Positions 8,082-16,543 of a DNA stretch of 64,000 nt are shown piece by piece. The stretch spans positions 496,001 to 560,000 of the forward strand of contig NZ_JAFKLZ010000001.1 in NCBI RefSeq assembly GCF_017304615.1, in the 5' to 3' direction. The notes beneath the pieces are model-generated. The model saw only the letters and a list, made by a program, of their open reading frames with translations, had not been told where the DNA came from and made no database searches. This stretch comes from Sphingomonas sp. Its GTDB lineage: Bacteria > Pseudomonadota > Alphaproteobacteria > Sphingomonadales > Sphingomonadaceae. Position 1 is the first letter of the stretch; each line of letters starts with the position of its first letter. The translations under genes were made by a program, and so were the position numbers.

Positions 8082-9221
8082 ATGATGGAATCGCTGCCGC
8101 TTGCCGGTCTGAAGGTCGTTGAGTTCACGCATATGGTGATGGGGCCATCGATCGGCCTGATCCTAGGCGATCTCGGCGCGGATGTCGTCAAGGTGGAGCC
8201 TGAGGGCGGCGATCATACGCGCCGGCTGCTGGGATCGGGCGCTGGCTATTTCCCGATGTTCAATCGCAACAAGCGGAGCGTCACGCTCAATCTAAAGACC
8301 GACGCCGGAAAAGCGATGGCGCGCGATCTGATCGACGACGCCGATGTGGTGATCGAGAATTTCCGGCCGGGCGCGCTGGCGAAGCTGGGTCTCGGGCCGG
8401 AGGTGTTCAGGGATAGCAATCCGCGCCTGATCTACTGCACGGCAAAGGGTTTCCTGACCGGGCCTTATGAGGAACGCACCGCGCTGGACGAGGTGGCTCA
8501 GATGATGGGCGGATTGGCCTATATGACCGGACCGCCGGGCCGTCCGCTGCGCGCGGGGGCATCGGTGATCGACATCGCCGGCGGCATGTTCGGCGTGATC
8601 GGTATCCTCGCCGCGCTGGAACGGCGGCATCGCACGGGCGAGGGCGGCGAGGTCAAATGTTCGCTGTTCGAGACCGCCGCCTTCTTCGTCGGGCAGCACA
8701 TGGCGCAGATGGCAGTGACCGGAACACCGCCGTCGCCGATGCCAACGCGAATTTCGGCCTGGGCGGTGTATGACGTGTTCGAAACGGCCGATCCCGACGA
8801 GCAATTGTTCATCGGCGTCGTTAGCGATCCGCAGTGGAAGGCGTTTTGCGGCGAGTTCGGGCTGACCGAGTTCGCGGCCGACCCGGGCCTTGCCGCCAAC
8901 AACGACCGCGTGCTGCAGCGCGACCGCGTGCTGCCACCGTTGCGCGCGATGTTTGCTGCGATGCCCCGCACGGCGATCATCGCGAGGCTGGAGGCGATCG
9001 GCCTGCCGTTCGCGCCGATCATGCGACCCCAGGATCTGTTCGAGGACGAACATCTGCTGTCCGGCGACGGATTGGTCGAGGTGACGCTGGAAAATGGCGA
9101 CAAGACCATGCTGCCGGCACTGCCGATCGAGTTCGACGGCGAAAAACCAGCGCTGCGCCGCGACCTGCCGCTACCCGGACAGCACGACGCCGAGATATTG
9201 GGACAGGGCGCGGACACTTGA
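8082..9221 (+). CDS. CaiB/BaiF (family III) CoA-transferase
   Basis: About 379 residues. The N-terminus 'LPLAGLKVVEFTHMVMGPSIG' and 'LGDLGADVVKVEPEGGDHTR' are diagnostic, and the catalytic Asp is expected in 'ASVIDIAGGMFGVIG' near residue 165. The family moves CoA between carboxylic acids. I start at the first of two ATGs (8082/8085); a long in-frame extension upstream has no homology. It is the first gene of a plus-strand operon with LeuC-like and LeuD-like subunits, and an HMG-CoA-lyase-like gene is divergent. A role in activating a hydroxy diacid for cleavage is likely. Confidence 0.92.
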   Translation: MMESLPLAGLKVVEFTHMVMGPSIGLILGDLGADVVKVEPEGGDHTRRLLGSGAGYFPMFNRNKRSVTLNLKTDAGKAMARDLIDDADVVIENFRPGALAKLGLGPEVFRDSNPRLIYCTAKGFLTGPYEERTALDEVAQMMGGLAYMTGPPGRPLRAGASVIDIAGGMFGVIGILAALERRHRTGEGGEVKCSLFETAAFFVGQHMAQMAVTGTPPSPMPTRISAWAVYDVFETADPDEQLFIGVVSDPQWKAFCGEFGLTEFAADPGLAANNDRVLQRDRVLPPLRAMFAAMPRTAIIARLEAIGLPFAPIMRPQDLFEDEHLLSGDGLVEVTLENGDKTMLPALPIEFDGEKPALRRDLPLPGQHDAEILGQGADT

Positions 9222-10624
9222 GCCGGACGATCTTCGACAAGATCTGGGACGCGCATAGTATTGCTCAAGCGCCGGGCGGACAGGATCTTATCCTGATCGA
9301 CCGTATCCTGTTGCATGAGCGGACCGGCGGCGTGGCATTGCGCGGGCTGCAGGAGCGGGGCCTGCCCGTTCTCGCCCCCGATCAGGCGTTCGCGGTGATG
9401 GATCATATCATCGACACGTTTCCCGGCCGCACCGATCGCACGTTGATGCCGACCGGCACCGATTTCATCCGCGCGACGCGTGAGGCGGCGAACGAAGCGG
9501 GGATCCGGCTATTCGACTTGAATGATTCGCAGCAGGGTATCGTGCACGTCATGTCGCCCGAACTCGGCATCGTGCTGCCGGGCGCCACACTGATCTGTCC
9601 GGACAGCCATACCTGTTCGCAGGGCGCGTTGGGCGCGCTGGCTTGGGGGATCGGATCGACCGACGCCGAGCATGCGCTGGCGACCTCCACGTTGCGCGTG
9701 CGCCGTCCGCCGCGCATGCTGGTTCGGATCGACGGCGAATTGTCGCCGGGCGTCACCGCGAAGGATCTGGCACTCGCCCTGCTCGGGCGGTTCGGGGTCG
9801 GCGGGGGGGCGGGCCATGTCGTCGAATATGCCGGCAGCGCGATCCGCGCGCTGGATGTCGAGGGTCGGCTGACGCTTTGCAACATGGCGACCGAATTTGC
9901 CGCGTTCACGGCGATCATCGCACCGGACGAAAAGGTGTTCTCGTTCTTGAAAGGGCGGCGGTTCGCTCCGGTCGGCGAGCAATGGGATTCGGCGGTCGAA
10001 TACTGGCGGACGTTGGCCAGCGACGATGATGCCGCGTTCGACGTAGAGCGATCGTTCGACGCATCGGCCGTGGCGCCGATGGTCACCTGGGGCACCAGCC
10101 CGCAACAGGTGGTGCCGATCGATGGCGCGGTGCCGGCGGTGGAGGATACAGCGGGGCAGGGGATGCGCGACGCGCAGGACCGGGCGCTTGCCTATATGGG
10201 ACTGGAGCCGGGCCGGGTCCTGACCGATCTTCCGATCGACGCCGCATTCATCGGGTCGTGCACGAACAGCCGGATCACCGACCTGCGTCGTGCTGCCGCG
10301 CTACTGAACGGGCGGCGCGTGGCGGCCGGAGTCAAGGCGATCTGCGTTCCCGGATCGACCCAGGTAAAGGCGCAGGCCGAGGCCGAGGGGTTACACGAAA
10401 TTTTCCAAGCGGCGGGCTTCGAATGGCGCGAGTCGGGCTGTTCGATGTGCTTCTACGCCGGGGGCGAGAGCTTCGGCCCGCAGCAGCGCGTCATTTCGTC
10501 CACCAATCGCAATTTCGAAAGCCGGCAAGGGCCAAAAACGCGCACGCACCTCGCATCGCCGGAAACTGTGGCGGCTTCGGCGATTGCCGGCCGGATCGCC
10601 GATCCCCGGAAGATAGCCGGATGA
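9218..10624 (+). CDS. LeuC-like (3-isopropylmalate/alkylmalate dehydratase) large subunit
   Basis: About 468 residues, starting at a TTG at 9218 that overlaps the CoA-transferase stop; the frame upstream is a shadow. It belongs to the aconitase superfamily: 'CPDSHTCSQGALGALAWGIG' and the iron-sulphur cysteines in 'FIGSCTNSRITDL' (about 347) and 'ESGCSMCFYAGGE' (about 407). Family members hydrate or dehydrate isopropylmalate, citraconate, maleate or dimethylmaleate. The catabolic setting beside a CoA-transferase argues against leucine biosynthesis. The exact substrate is not shown by the sequence. Confidence 0.9.
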   Translation: MSRTIFDKIWDAHSIAQAPGGQDLILIDRILLHERTGGVALRGLQERGLPVLAPDQAFAVMDHIIDTFPGRTDRTLMPTGTDFIRATREAANEAGIRLFDLNDSQQGIVHVMSPELGIVLPGATLICPDSHTCSQGALGALAWGIGSTDAEHALATSTLRVRRPPRMLVRIDGELSPGVTAKDLALALLGRFGVGGGAGHVVEYAGSAIRALDVEGRLTLCNMATEFAAFTAIIAPDEKVFSFLKGRRFAPVGEQWDSAVEYWRTLASDDDAAFDVERSFDASAVAPMVTWGTSPQQVVPIDGAVPAVEDTAGQGMRDAQDRALAYMGLEPGRVLTDLPIDAAFIGSCTNSRITDLRRAAALLNGRRVAAGVKAICVPGSTQVKAQAEAEGLHEIFQAAGFEWRESGCSMCFYAGGESFGPQQRVISSTNRNFESRQGPKTRTHLASPETVAASAIAGRIADPRKIAG

Positions 10625-11262
10625 CGCCGTTCACGAAGGTCACCGCGATCGCTGCGCCCTTGCTACGCGACAATATCGATACCGACGCGATCATCCCCTC
10701 GCGCGAGATGCGCAGCGCGTCGAAAAAGGGGCTTGCCGACGGTTTGTTTGCAGGCTGGCGCTATACTGCGATCGGGTCACGCGAACCGCAACCGGACTTC
10801 GTGCTCAACCGCGCGCGCTATGCCGGCGCACAGATCTTGGTCGGCGGCGCCAATTTCGGCTGCGGGTCCAGCCGCGAGCATGCCGTCTGGGCGATGGCCG
10901 AATACGGGTTCCGCGCGGTGGTCGCGCCGTCGTTCAATCCGATATTCAAGGGTAACTGCATCGCCAACGGCATGGTGCCCGTGATGCTCGACCATGCGGC
11001 GGTGGATACGATCGCGACGGCGCTGGAGCAGGCGGCTGAGCCGCTCCTGACCGTCGATTTGGAAATGCAGCGCGTCGCGCTTACCCAGGGGCTATCATGG
11101 CCTTTCGCTATCGATGGCGAGGCGCGCGAGGCACTGCTGGCGGGCCGCGATCCGATTGGCCAGACACTCCAGCTGGCGGAACGGATCAGGCGTTTCCGCG
11201 AGCAGGACGTGACCGTCCGTCCTTGGATTTACCGGACGGTGGCTACTTCACCGGCGGAATAG
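10621..11262 (+). CDS. LeuD-like (3-isopropylmalate/alkylmalate dehydratase) small subunit
   Basis: A 213-residue swivel-domain subunit: 'DNIDTDAIIPSREM' near the start, 'GLADGLFAGWRY', and 'LVGGANFGCGSSREHAVWAM' around residue 75, which is the hallmark of LeuD. Its ATG overlaps the large-subunit stop (ATGA), so the two subunits are made together, as expected for a heterodimer. The loop between 'DTDAIIP' and 'FAGWRY', which sets substrate range in this family, differs from biosynthetic LeuD and is the place to compare. Confidence 0.9.
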   Translation: MTPFTKVTAIAAPLLRDNIDTDAIIPSREMRSASKKGLADGLFAGWRYTAIGSREPQPDFVLNRARYAGAQILVGGANFGCGSSREHAVWAMAEYGFRAVVAPSFNPIFKGNCIANGMVPVMLDHAAVDTIATALEQAAEPLLTVDLEMQRVALTQGLSWPFAIDGEAREALLAGRDPIGQTLQLAERIRRFREQDVTVRPWIYRTVATSPAE

Positions 11263-11358
11263 CGACCACATCGTAGACCGGGGTTCTGCTGGATGTAGGG
11301 CATCCGCCGGTACTCAGGGCGGGGGTCGGCAGGATGGGCGGCGAGGTGTTAGGCATAT

Positions 11359-12378
11359 CTATACCGCGTTGCTTCCCGACTTTCGGCGAAACAAATTCTT
11401 GAGCCGGATCTGTGTCGCAGCGACAAAGGCAACGAGCCCGGGCGGGGGAGGGCGCTTGCCCGCAAACATCGGATGTGGCGCTCCCCATTGTACGTTCAGC
11501 AACGCGCTCATCGGTTGCTTCTGAGGAGGGTCTGCGGCGGCGAAAAGGTCGCCGTCGGTCCAATGCTCCAGCTCGTTACCGAACGGGTCTTGCCAATAGT
11601 CGAATACCTGGCTGCCCATGATGTGCCTGCCGACGCCCCAGGCTTGTTCGCGCTTCTTCGACTTTAGATATTGGTGTCCCAGCATCAGGTCGTCGAAGTT
11701 GGCCACTTCGAACGCCGCGTGCAGAAGGCCCAGTTCCCCAGGCAGTTGGGCAAGAAACAAGGTGTGGTGGTCCGCCGGCTTGTCACCCCGATCGCAACGC
11801 ATGAAAGCGCCGAGAGGGACGCCCGCCGCTGCTTCCACTTCGTCCGAGGTCAGGAAGCCGAACCTGTCCTTGTACCAGCGTTCCGAGGTGCGAAAATCAC
11901 GCACTTTGAGGACCGCGTGCCCAATCCGGAGCACGTGAGCAGGTGCGGCTTGCAGCCGTACCGCCGACCGGAAGCGGGGCTTCGATGTGGCAGTGTTGCG
12001 CGGCAGATCGGGCAACACCTCCGCCGGCGCTTCGCGTTGCTGACCTGCGACAACTTCGACCAGATACCCATCGGGATCGGTCAATCGCAAGACTTTGCCA
12101 CCGCCCGGCTCGTCCAGGTCTGAGACGCTCAAGCCTTCAGCGGCAGCAAGAGTTTCCAAATCCGCCACGCTCTCCGCACGCAATCCGACGGCAAGAAACC
12201 TCGCATCGCCGTACTCGGTCACGTGAACGAATGGCCGGCCGTCCGCGCTCTGACCATACAAGCGGCCGCCAACCTCACTCACGCGAAGCCCGAAGTCGAC
12301 CAGGAACGACCGCATGACCGCCAAGTCCGGCGCAGCGAAGCGTACGTGCGCAATGTCCTCGATCTTGATCACCGGCAT
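11359..12378 (-). CDS. VOC-family extradiol ring-cleavage dioxygenase
   Basis: A 339-residue two-domain type I extradiol dioxygenase homologue. The C-terminal module carries the expected Fe ligands: His in 'VLRIGHAVLKV' (about 153), His in 'GLLHAAFEV' (about 218) and Glu in 'ELEHWTDGD' (about 270). Such enzymes open catechols next to the hydroxyl pair. It is homologous along its length to the dioxygenase at 20806, with about 35 extra C-terminal residues. It is divergent from a TetR gene, and a TGACYANNYRGTCA palindrome lies 21 bases upstream of its ATG. Confidence 0.88.
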   Translation of the reverse strand: MPVIKIEDIAHVRFAAPDLAVMRSFLVDFGLRVSEVGGRLYGQSADGRPFVHVTEYGDARFLAVGLRAESVADLETLAAAEGLSVSDLDEPGGGKVLRLTDPDGYLVEVVAGQQREAPAEVLPDLPRNTATSKPRFRSAVRLQAAPAHVLRIGHAVLKVRDFRTSERWYKDRFGFLTSDEVEAAAGVPLGAFMRCDRGDKPADHHTLFLAQLPGELGLLHAAFEVANFDDLMLGHQYLKSKKREQAWGVGRHIMGSQVFDYWQDPFGNELEHWTDGDLFAAADPPQKQPMSALLNVQWGAPHPMFAGKRPPPPGLVAFVAATQIRLKNLFRRKSGSNAV

Positions 12379-12398
12379 CGCAGATCTCGAACCCTAGT

Positions 12399-12412
12399 TG
12401 ACTATTTGGTCA
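12399..12412. promoter_or_regulatory. TetR-type operator palindrome, site 1
   Basis: TGACTATTTGGTCA, a near-perfect dyad, lies 21 bases before the dioxygenase start and 27 bases (centre to centre) from site 2. It is one of seven such sites in this region. Confidence 0.75.
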
Positions 12413-12425
12413 TATATGTTTGCGT

Positions 12426-12439
12426 TGACCAGTTAGTCA
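12426..12439. promoter_or_regulatory. TetR-type operator palindrome, site 2
   Basis: TGACCAGTTAGTCA lies 14 bases before the ATG of the TetR gene. Its position over the promoter or leader suggests autorepression. Confidence 0.75.
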
Positions 12440-12453
12440 AGTATGGTGGTGAT

Positions 12454-13092
12454 ATGCTTGATCAACCCCTTATTTCGCCACGCGCTACGCGGACCCGTTC
12501 CGCGCTCGTCACGGCAGGATTCGATTTGCTTGCGACAAAGCCGATCGATGCCATCGCCATCGATGAACTGGTAGCTGCAGCTGGCGTTGGGAAAGGAAGC
12601 TTCTTCAATCACTTTGCCGACAAGCAGGCATTTGCAAGCGCACTGGCGACCGAAGTTCGGCTTGAGCTCGAGCAGCATGTGGATCGCGCGAACAATGGTC
12701 TAACGGATCCGGTCGAGCGAATTGCCGGGGGGCTGCTGACCTGCGCCAACTTTGCCATCGAGAAGCCCAAACGGGCCGCCGTGCTCCTACGCAGCGTTGC
12801 AAATGTAACTGACCCCAAGCACCCGCTGAACAAGGGCCTTGCCGACGATTTTTACGAAGCGGTGCGGTTGGGTCTGGTCCGGCCGGAGGCCAGGGAGAGC
12901 GGTGTGCTGTATTGGTTGGGACTCTGCCAGACTGTCATAGCATATCTGCTCGAGTGGACCGGCGACTCGTCACAGGCCGAAGCGCGCATTGCCGACCTCT
13001 TGTTATTCGGTCTGGCAGGTATCGGTGTCGACCATCGGCGCGCCGAAGAGCTATCTACACGACCACACAACGTAGTGAGGGCCAAGCAGTAG
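12454..13092 (+). CDS. TetR/AcrR family transcriptional regulator
   Basis: A 212-residue repressor. Residues about 12-58 form the TetR helix-turn-helix ('TRSALVTAGFDLLATKPID', then 'VGKGSFFNHFADKQAF'); the rest is an all-helical ligand-binding domain. The ATG at 12454 follows an operator-like palindrome, and longer in-frame starts would run through both operators. It resembles the second TetR at 18952 throughout the DNA-binding domain, so both could read the same operator. It probably represses the divergent extradiol dioxygenase until an aromatic intermediate binds. Confidence 0.92.
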   Translation: MLDQPLISPRATRTRSALVTAGFDLLATKPIDAIAIDELVAAAGVGKGSFFNHFADKQAFASALATEVRLELEQHVDRANNGLTDPVERIAGGLLTCANFAIEKPKRAAVLLRSVANVTDPKHPLNKGLADDFYEAVRLGLVRPEARESGVLYWLGLCQTVIAYLLEWTGDSSQAEARIADLLLFGLAGIGVDHRRAEELSTRPHNVVRAKQ

Positions 13093-13121
13093 AATGTTAA
13101 ATGAGCGCACCTGTTTGCCGC

Positions 13122-13139
13122 TGATTGGATAACCAATCA
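13122..13139. repeat. short hairpin after the TetR gene
   Basis: TGATTGG and CCAATCA are separated by four bases. It lies 30 bases past the TetR stop without a T-run, so termination is only a possibility. Confidence 0.35.
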
Positions 13140-13199
13140 AAGCGGGCTTGGGATCATCGCTCAAAATCATGCCGTTCGCTAGGACACGTCAATTGCGAC

Positions 13200-13234
13200 A
13201 TGCCCGGCCAACCTTTGCATCGTCGGCCGGGCAT
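13200..13234. terminator. perfect 10-bp hairpin between convergent genes
   Basis: ATGCCCGGCC at 13200-13209 pairs with GGCCGGGCAT at 13225-13234, with a 15-base loop. It lies just beyond the stop of the minus-strand TonB receptor gene. There is no clear T-run on either side, so it may terminate weakly in both directions or protect the 3' end. Confidence 0.55.
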
Positions 13235-13242
13235 ACGATCAA

Positions 13243-15510
13243 TCAGAATTTGAATTTCGCCGAAACGCCGACTTCTCGTGGTCGACCCACATTCCATCGC
13301 GCCGCGCCGACGCTGCTGAAGCGGATCCCGCCGATGAAGTATTTCTTGTCCAACAGGTTCGTGCCGAACAGCCCGATCGAGAATTTTCCTGAAGCATCGG
13401 TGAAGTCGATCCGTCCGCCTAGCAACCCATACGCCGGCAGCATCAGCGCGTCTGCGTCCGCAGCAATGCTGCGCTGATCGTCCTGGAAGCTGTAGTTAAT
13501 CGTTGAAACGATTTTCGCGCCGGAATCCAGCCTAAGGGTGTGAGCTCCGCCAAGAGAGAATGTGATCGGCGGCGCACGCTGGAAATCGCTGTTCAGCGTA
13601 ATGCCATCCGCGCGACCAATGTCGGTGTAATGAAGATTGAGATAGGCGAATGTCCCAAAGATTCGGACGGCCTCGGAGACTGACGCGGACCATTCGAGCT
13701 CGAACCCGTAGCTTCGCGCCGTACCCGCGTTGCTGAGAACCTTTACTAGCGTTCCGGTATTGTCAGGCTGCAGGGCCTGGATCTGAATTTTGTTCCAGTT
13801 GGTGTAGAAGATCGTCGGGTTGATCGTGATCCTGCGATTGAGGAACTGCATGCGCGCGCCGGCTTCGTAGGTGATCGCCGTTTCCGGCTCGAACGCCGTG
13901 AGAGGCGGGTTCTGCGTCGCCATGTAGGGATTGTATCCGCCCGCGCGGAACCCGGTCGCGACATTCACATAGGTCATGATGTCGGACGTCCAATCGTATT
14001 GCAGACCGGCACGATACGTGTTGCTCTTGAACACATCCGACCCCGATGCGACCGCGGCGCCGGTTGCGACGCTCTTGATCCTGATGTCGCGATGGTCTTC
14101 GCTATAGCGGTAGCCTCCAAGCAGCTTGAGCTTGTCCGTCAGCGCGAAGTTCGCATCGATATAGGCCGCATAGGACTTCAGGAATCGAAAGCCGAGCGTC
14201 GTCGTGACGACCGGGACGCCGGCCGTGGTGTTCGCCCGCCCGGGAAGCGAATCCGGATCGCGTTGATTGATGTAGAATAGCCCGCTTACGAAGTTGAGGC
14301 GGTCATCGAACAGCTTGCCGTTAAGCTGCAATTCCTGGGTGAAAGCCTTGGTCTTGGTGATGGTGATACCGCCGCCGAACACGGGCAGGGGGGTGCTGTC
14401 CTGATCGTTGCTCGCGCGATTGTATACGTCTTGCCAGCTTGTCAGTGACTTGAGCGTGAAGTTATTGGTCAGGTCCCAAGTGACAGTCGCCTGAGCGCTT
14501 TTGTAGGTGGTATTGCTGAATTCGCGGTTCAACGTTCCATACTGACAATAGAAGCAGCTGGATCGATATGTTTCGTTGTAGAGTGGCAGGCCCCGCGGCG
14601 TCGCGAACAGATTATAGCGCCACGCAGCGGTCGCCGCGGCCCCAGCCGCAGGCGCCACAGGCGTGAACGGACCGGGATTGTTATACGCGATCCCGTCATT
14701 GTTATCTTCGCTGTATTGGCCCGCCAGATCGATGCGTAGCCGCGACGTGGGTTCGATCGCGAGTTGGAGTCTCACGAGGTCGGCGTTCGTGCCGCCGACG
14801 TCCTTTCCGCCGCTCTGCACCTTCACGTATCCGCCATGCTGGAGATGGCCGCCCGACACGTTGAGGGCGGCGAAATCCCCAATCGGAACGTTCAGAGCGC
14901 CGGTCAGGTCATAGCGATCGTAGGTTCCGATCGTCCCCTTGATGCTTCCCGACCACTTACCCAGCTCGGCGCGCCGCGTCGTATACCGGATGGCGCCGCC
15001 GATAGTGTTGCGACCGAATAGGGTTCCCTGAGGCCCTCTGAGAACCTCGACCCGGTCGAGGTCTACGGTCTCGAAAACGGAGCCCGAGATCGAGGGATAA
15101 TAGAAATCGTCGATATAGATGCCGACCGCGGCTTCCGAGCCGTTGGTGGCGGCTTGCTGGCCCATACCGCGCAGGAAGAAGGTTGCATTGCCGCTATTGC
15201 TCGCGGCCACGGGACTAACCTGGAGGCTCGGCACTACGGTCATTAGGTCGCGCGTGTCGGAAATGTTGAATTGGTCGAGCGCTTCGTTCGACAGCGCGGT
15301 CACCGCAACCGGTGCGTCCTGCAGTCGCTGGGACCGGCGCTGCGCCGTCACGACGATGTCCGCGCCAGCGGCGTCCTGAGCGTTAGCGGTATCGTTGGCT
15401 GCCGGAGCAGCGGGAGCGGTTTGCGCCAGCGCCGGAGTGACGACGATTCCTGCCGCAAGCGCCGTAACCGATGCAGCAATCATCGAACGTCGGCCGACAG
15501 AAATGCGCAT
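13243..15510 (-). CDS. TonB-dependent outer-membrane receptor
   Basis: A 755-residue receptor. It starts with a signal peptide ending 'TPALAQTAPA' (cleavage near residue 30). The plug begins 'DIVVTAQRRSQRLQDAPVAV' and contains 'RVEVLRGPQGTLFGRNTIGG', the conserved plug end. The 22-strand barrel ends in the sorting residue Phe ('GVSAKFKF'). Sphingomonad receptors of this class import aromatic substrates or siderophores through the outer membrane. It has its own promoter region with a TetR-type operator 62 bases upstream, so it belongs to the same regulon as the dioxygenases nearby. Confidence 0.95.
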   Translation of the reverse strand: MRISVGRRSMIAASVTALAAGIVVTPALAQTAPAAPAANDTANAQDAAGADIVVTAQRRSQRLQDAPVAVTALSNEALDQFNISDTRDLMTVVPSLQVSPVAASNSGNATFFLRGMGQQAATNGSEAAVGIYIDDFYYPSISGSVFETVDLDRVEVLRGPQGTLFGRNTIGGAIRYTTRRAELGKWSGSIKGTIGTYDRYDLTGALNVPIGDFAALNVSGGHLQHGGYVKVQSGGKDVGGTNADLVRLQLAIEPTSRLRIDLAGQYSEDNNDGIAYNNPGPFTPVAPAAGAAATAAWRYNLFATPRGLPLYNETYRSSCFYCQYGTLNREFSNTTYKSAQATVTWDLTNNFTLKSLTSWQDVYNRASNDQDSTPLPVFGGGITITKTKAFTQELQLNGKLFDDRLNFVSGLFYINQRDPDSLPGRANTTAGVPVVTTTLGFRFLKSYAAYIDANFALTDKLKLLGGYRYSEDHRDIRIKSVATGAAVASGSDVFKSNTYRAGLQYDWTSDIMTYVNVATGFRAGGYNPYMATQNPPLTAFEPETAITYEAGARMQFLNRRITINPTIFYTNWNKIQIQALQPDNTGTLVKVLSNAGTARSYGFELEWSASVSEAVRIFGTFAYLNLHYTDIGRADGITLNSDFQRAPPITFSLGGAHTLRLDSGAKIVSTINYSFQDDQRSIAADADALMLPAYGLLGGRIDFTDASGKFSIGLFGTNLLDKKYFIGGIRFSSVGAARWNVGRPREVGVSAKFKF

Positions 15511-15571
15511 AACCCTCTCCCTTTTTGACTCCGACGTGCCATTGAGCGGCGACGTTCGCAGATTGTTGATC

Positions 15572-15585
15572 TGACTATTCGGTCA
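15572..15585. promoter_or_regulatory. TetR-type operator palindrome, site 3
   Basis: TGACTATTCGGTCA lies 62 bases upstream of the TonB receptor start, in the gap where its promoter must be. Confidence 0.72.
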
Positions 15586-15910
15586 TTTATATCGGAACGT
15601 CAAGCTCTATGAAATACTGCTTCTTAAGATAGTTCGGCACATTTTATGACCAAGGCGTCAATTCTATCGCCCGAGAATGGGACGTCTGACGCAGCGAGCG
15701 TGCCTTAGAAAAGCGCATCTTCTGCACTGGCGACCGGAAACGCCACGCAATGGTCGCCTTTGGTCAAATGCGATTGTCAGCCTACCAATCGGCGGCCGTC
15801 AGCCAGTTATCCAGGCGTGAGTAATTAAAGGCTCATGCTTCCGCGCAATTCGATTGACCAGGCTCACCAGATTCATGAAATGGTCTTTCGAGCGAGGGTG
15901 TTGAGGATGG
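15586..15910. other. 325-base gap without a recognised gene
   Basis: No convincing gene is seen. A short minus-strand frame ends near 15800 with a stretch reading 'MNLVSLVNRIARKHEPLITH', which could be debris of a lost gene, but I cannot assign it. Base composition is less GC-rich than the neighbours. The 3' ends of the CoA-transferase operon transcripts fall here. Confidence 0.4.
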
Positions 15911-16543
15911 TTACGCCGTCAAGACGTCTGCGCCTGTAAAGCTGGCCAGGTGATCAAGGCTCACGCCGGGGGCTAGTCGCAACAGGCGGAAGGCGCTGCC
16001 AGTGGGTTCGAGTACCGCCAAGTCGGTGTAGACGCGCTTGACGATGTTGCGGCCGGTCGCCGGAAGCCTGACGGTCTTGAGCAGCTTGGGATTGCCGGCC
16101 CGCGTTGTGTGCAATGTAATCACGCGAACGCTCTTCGCGCCAGCCGCCAGATCCATTGCGCCGCCGACTGCAGGGACGCCGTCTCCACCAGTGGTCCAAT
16201 TCGCTAGATCACCGTTGCAGGCTACTTCGAAGGCGCCAAGGATACATATATCGACATGTCCGCCACGGATCATCGAGAAGCTGTCGGCATGGTGGAAGAA
16301 GGCGCCACCGGGAAGAAGCGTCACTGGCTTCTTGCCGGCGTTGATCAGTTCCATATCTTCATCGGCGGCGGATGGCTGCGGACCCATGCCAAGAATGCCG
16401 TTTTCGCTATGAAGCACCACCTCGCGGTCGGTGGGGATGAAATTCGCCACACGTTCAGGCTGCCCGATCCCGAGATTAACGAACGCACCCTCCGGGATGT
16501 CGCTCGCGGCGATCGCCGCAATCTCGTCGGCGGTCCAGCTCAT
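15911..16543 (-). CDS. 3-oxoacid/3-oxoadipate CoA-transferase subunit B
   Basis: A 210-residue beta subunit of a family I CoA-transferase: 'GAFVNLGIGQPERVANFIP', the catalytic-Glu motif 'VLHSENGILGMGP' (Glu about residue 46), and 'GGAFFHHADSFSMIRGGHVD'. It moves CoA from succinyl-CoA to a 3-oxo acid such as 3-oxoadipate. Its ATG overlaps the stop of subunit A. The operon order is monooxygenase, subunit A, subunit B, so it finishes an aromatic pathway after ring hydroxylation and cleavage. Confidence 0.93.
   Translation of the reverse strand: MSWTADEIAAIAASDIPEGAFVNLGIGQPERVANFIPTDREVVLHSENGILGMGPQPSAADEDMELINAGKKPVTLLPGGAFFHHADSFSMIRGGHVDICILGAFEVACNGDLANWTTGGDGVPAVGGAMDLAAGAKSVRVITLHTTRAGNPKLLKTVRLPATGRNIVKRVYTDLAVLEPTGSAFRLLRLAPGVSLDHLASFTGADVLTA

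Noticed and set aside
9218..11262. LeuCD-like genes as leucine biosynthesis genes
   Set aside because: No leuB or leuA is adjacent and both are overlapped with a CoA-transferase in a catabolic setting, so a biosynthetic role was not preferred.
11243..11356. Small minus-strand frame between the LeuD-like gene and the dioxygenase
   Set aside because: Proline- and Thr-rich, no ribosome site, partly overlaps the LeuD-like gene end; not supported.
15700..15910. Possible transposase remnant before the CoA-transferase subunit B end
   Set aside because: Only about 30 codons remain open, with no DDE or other motif and no terminal repeats, so no mobile element can be claimed.
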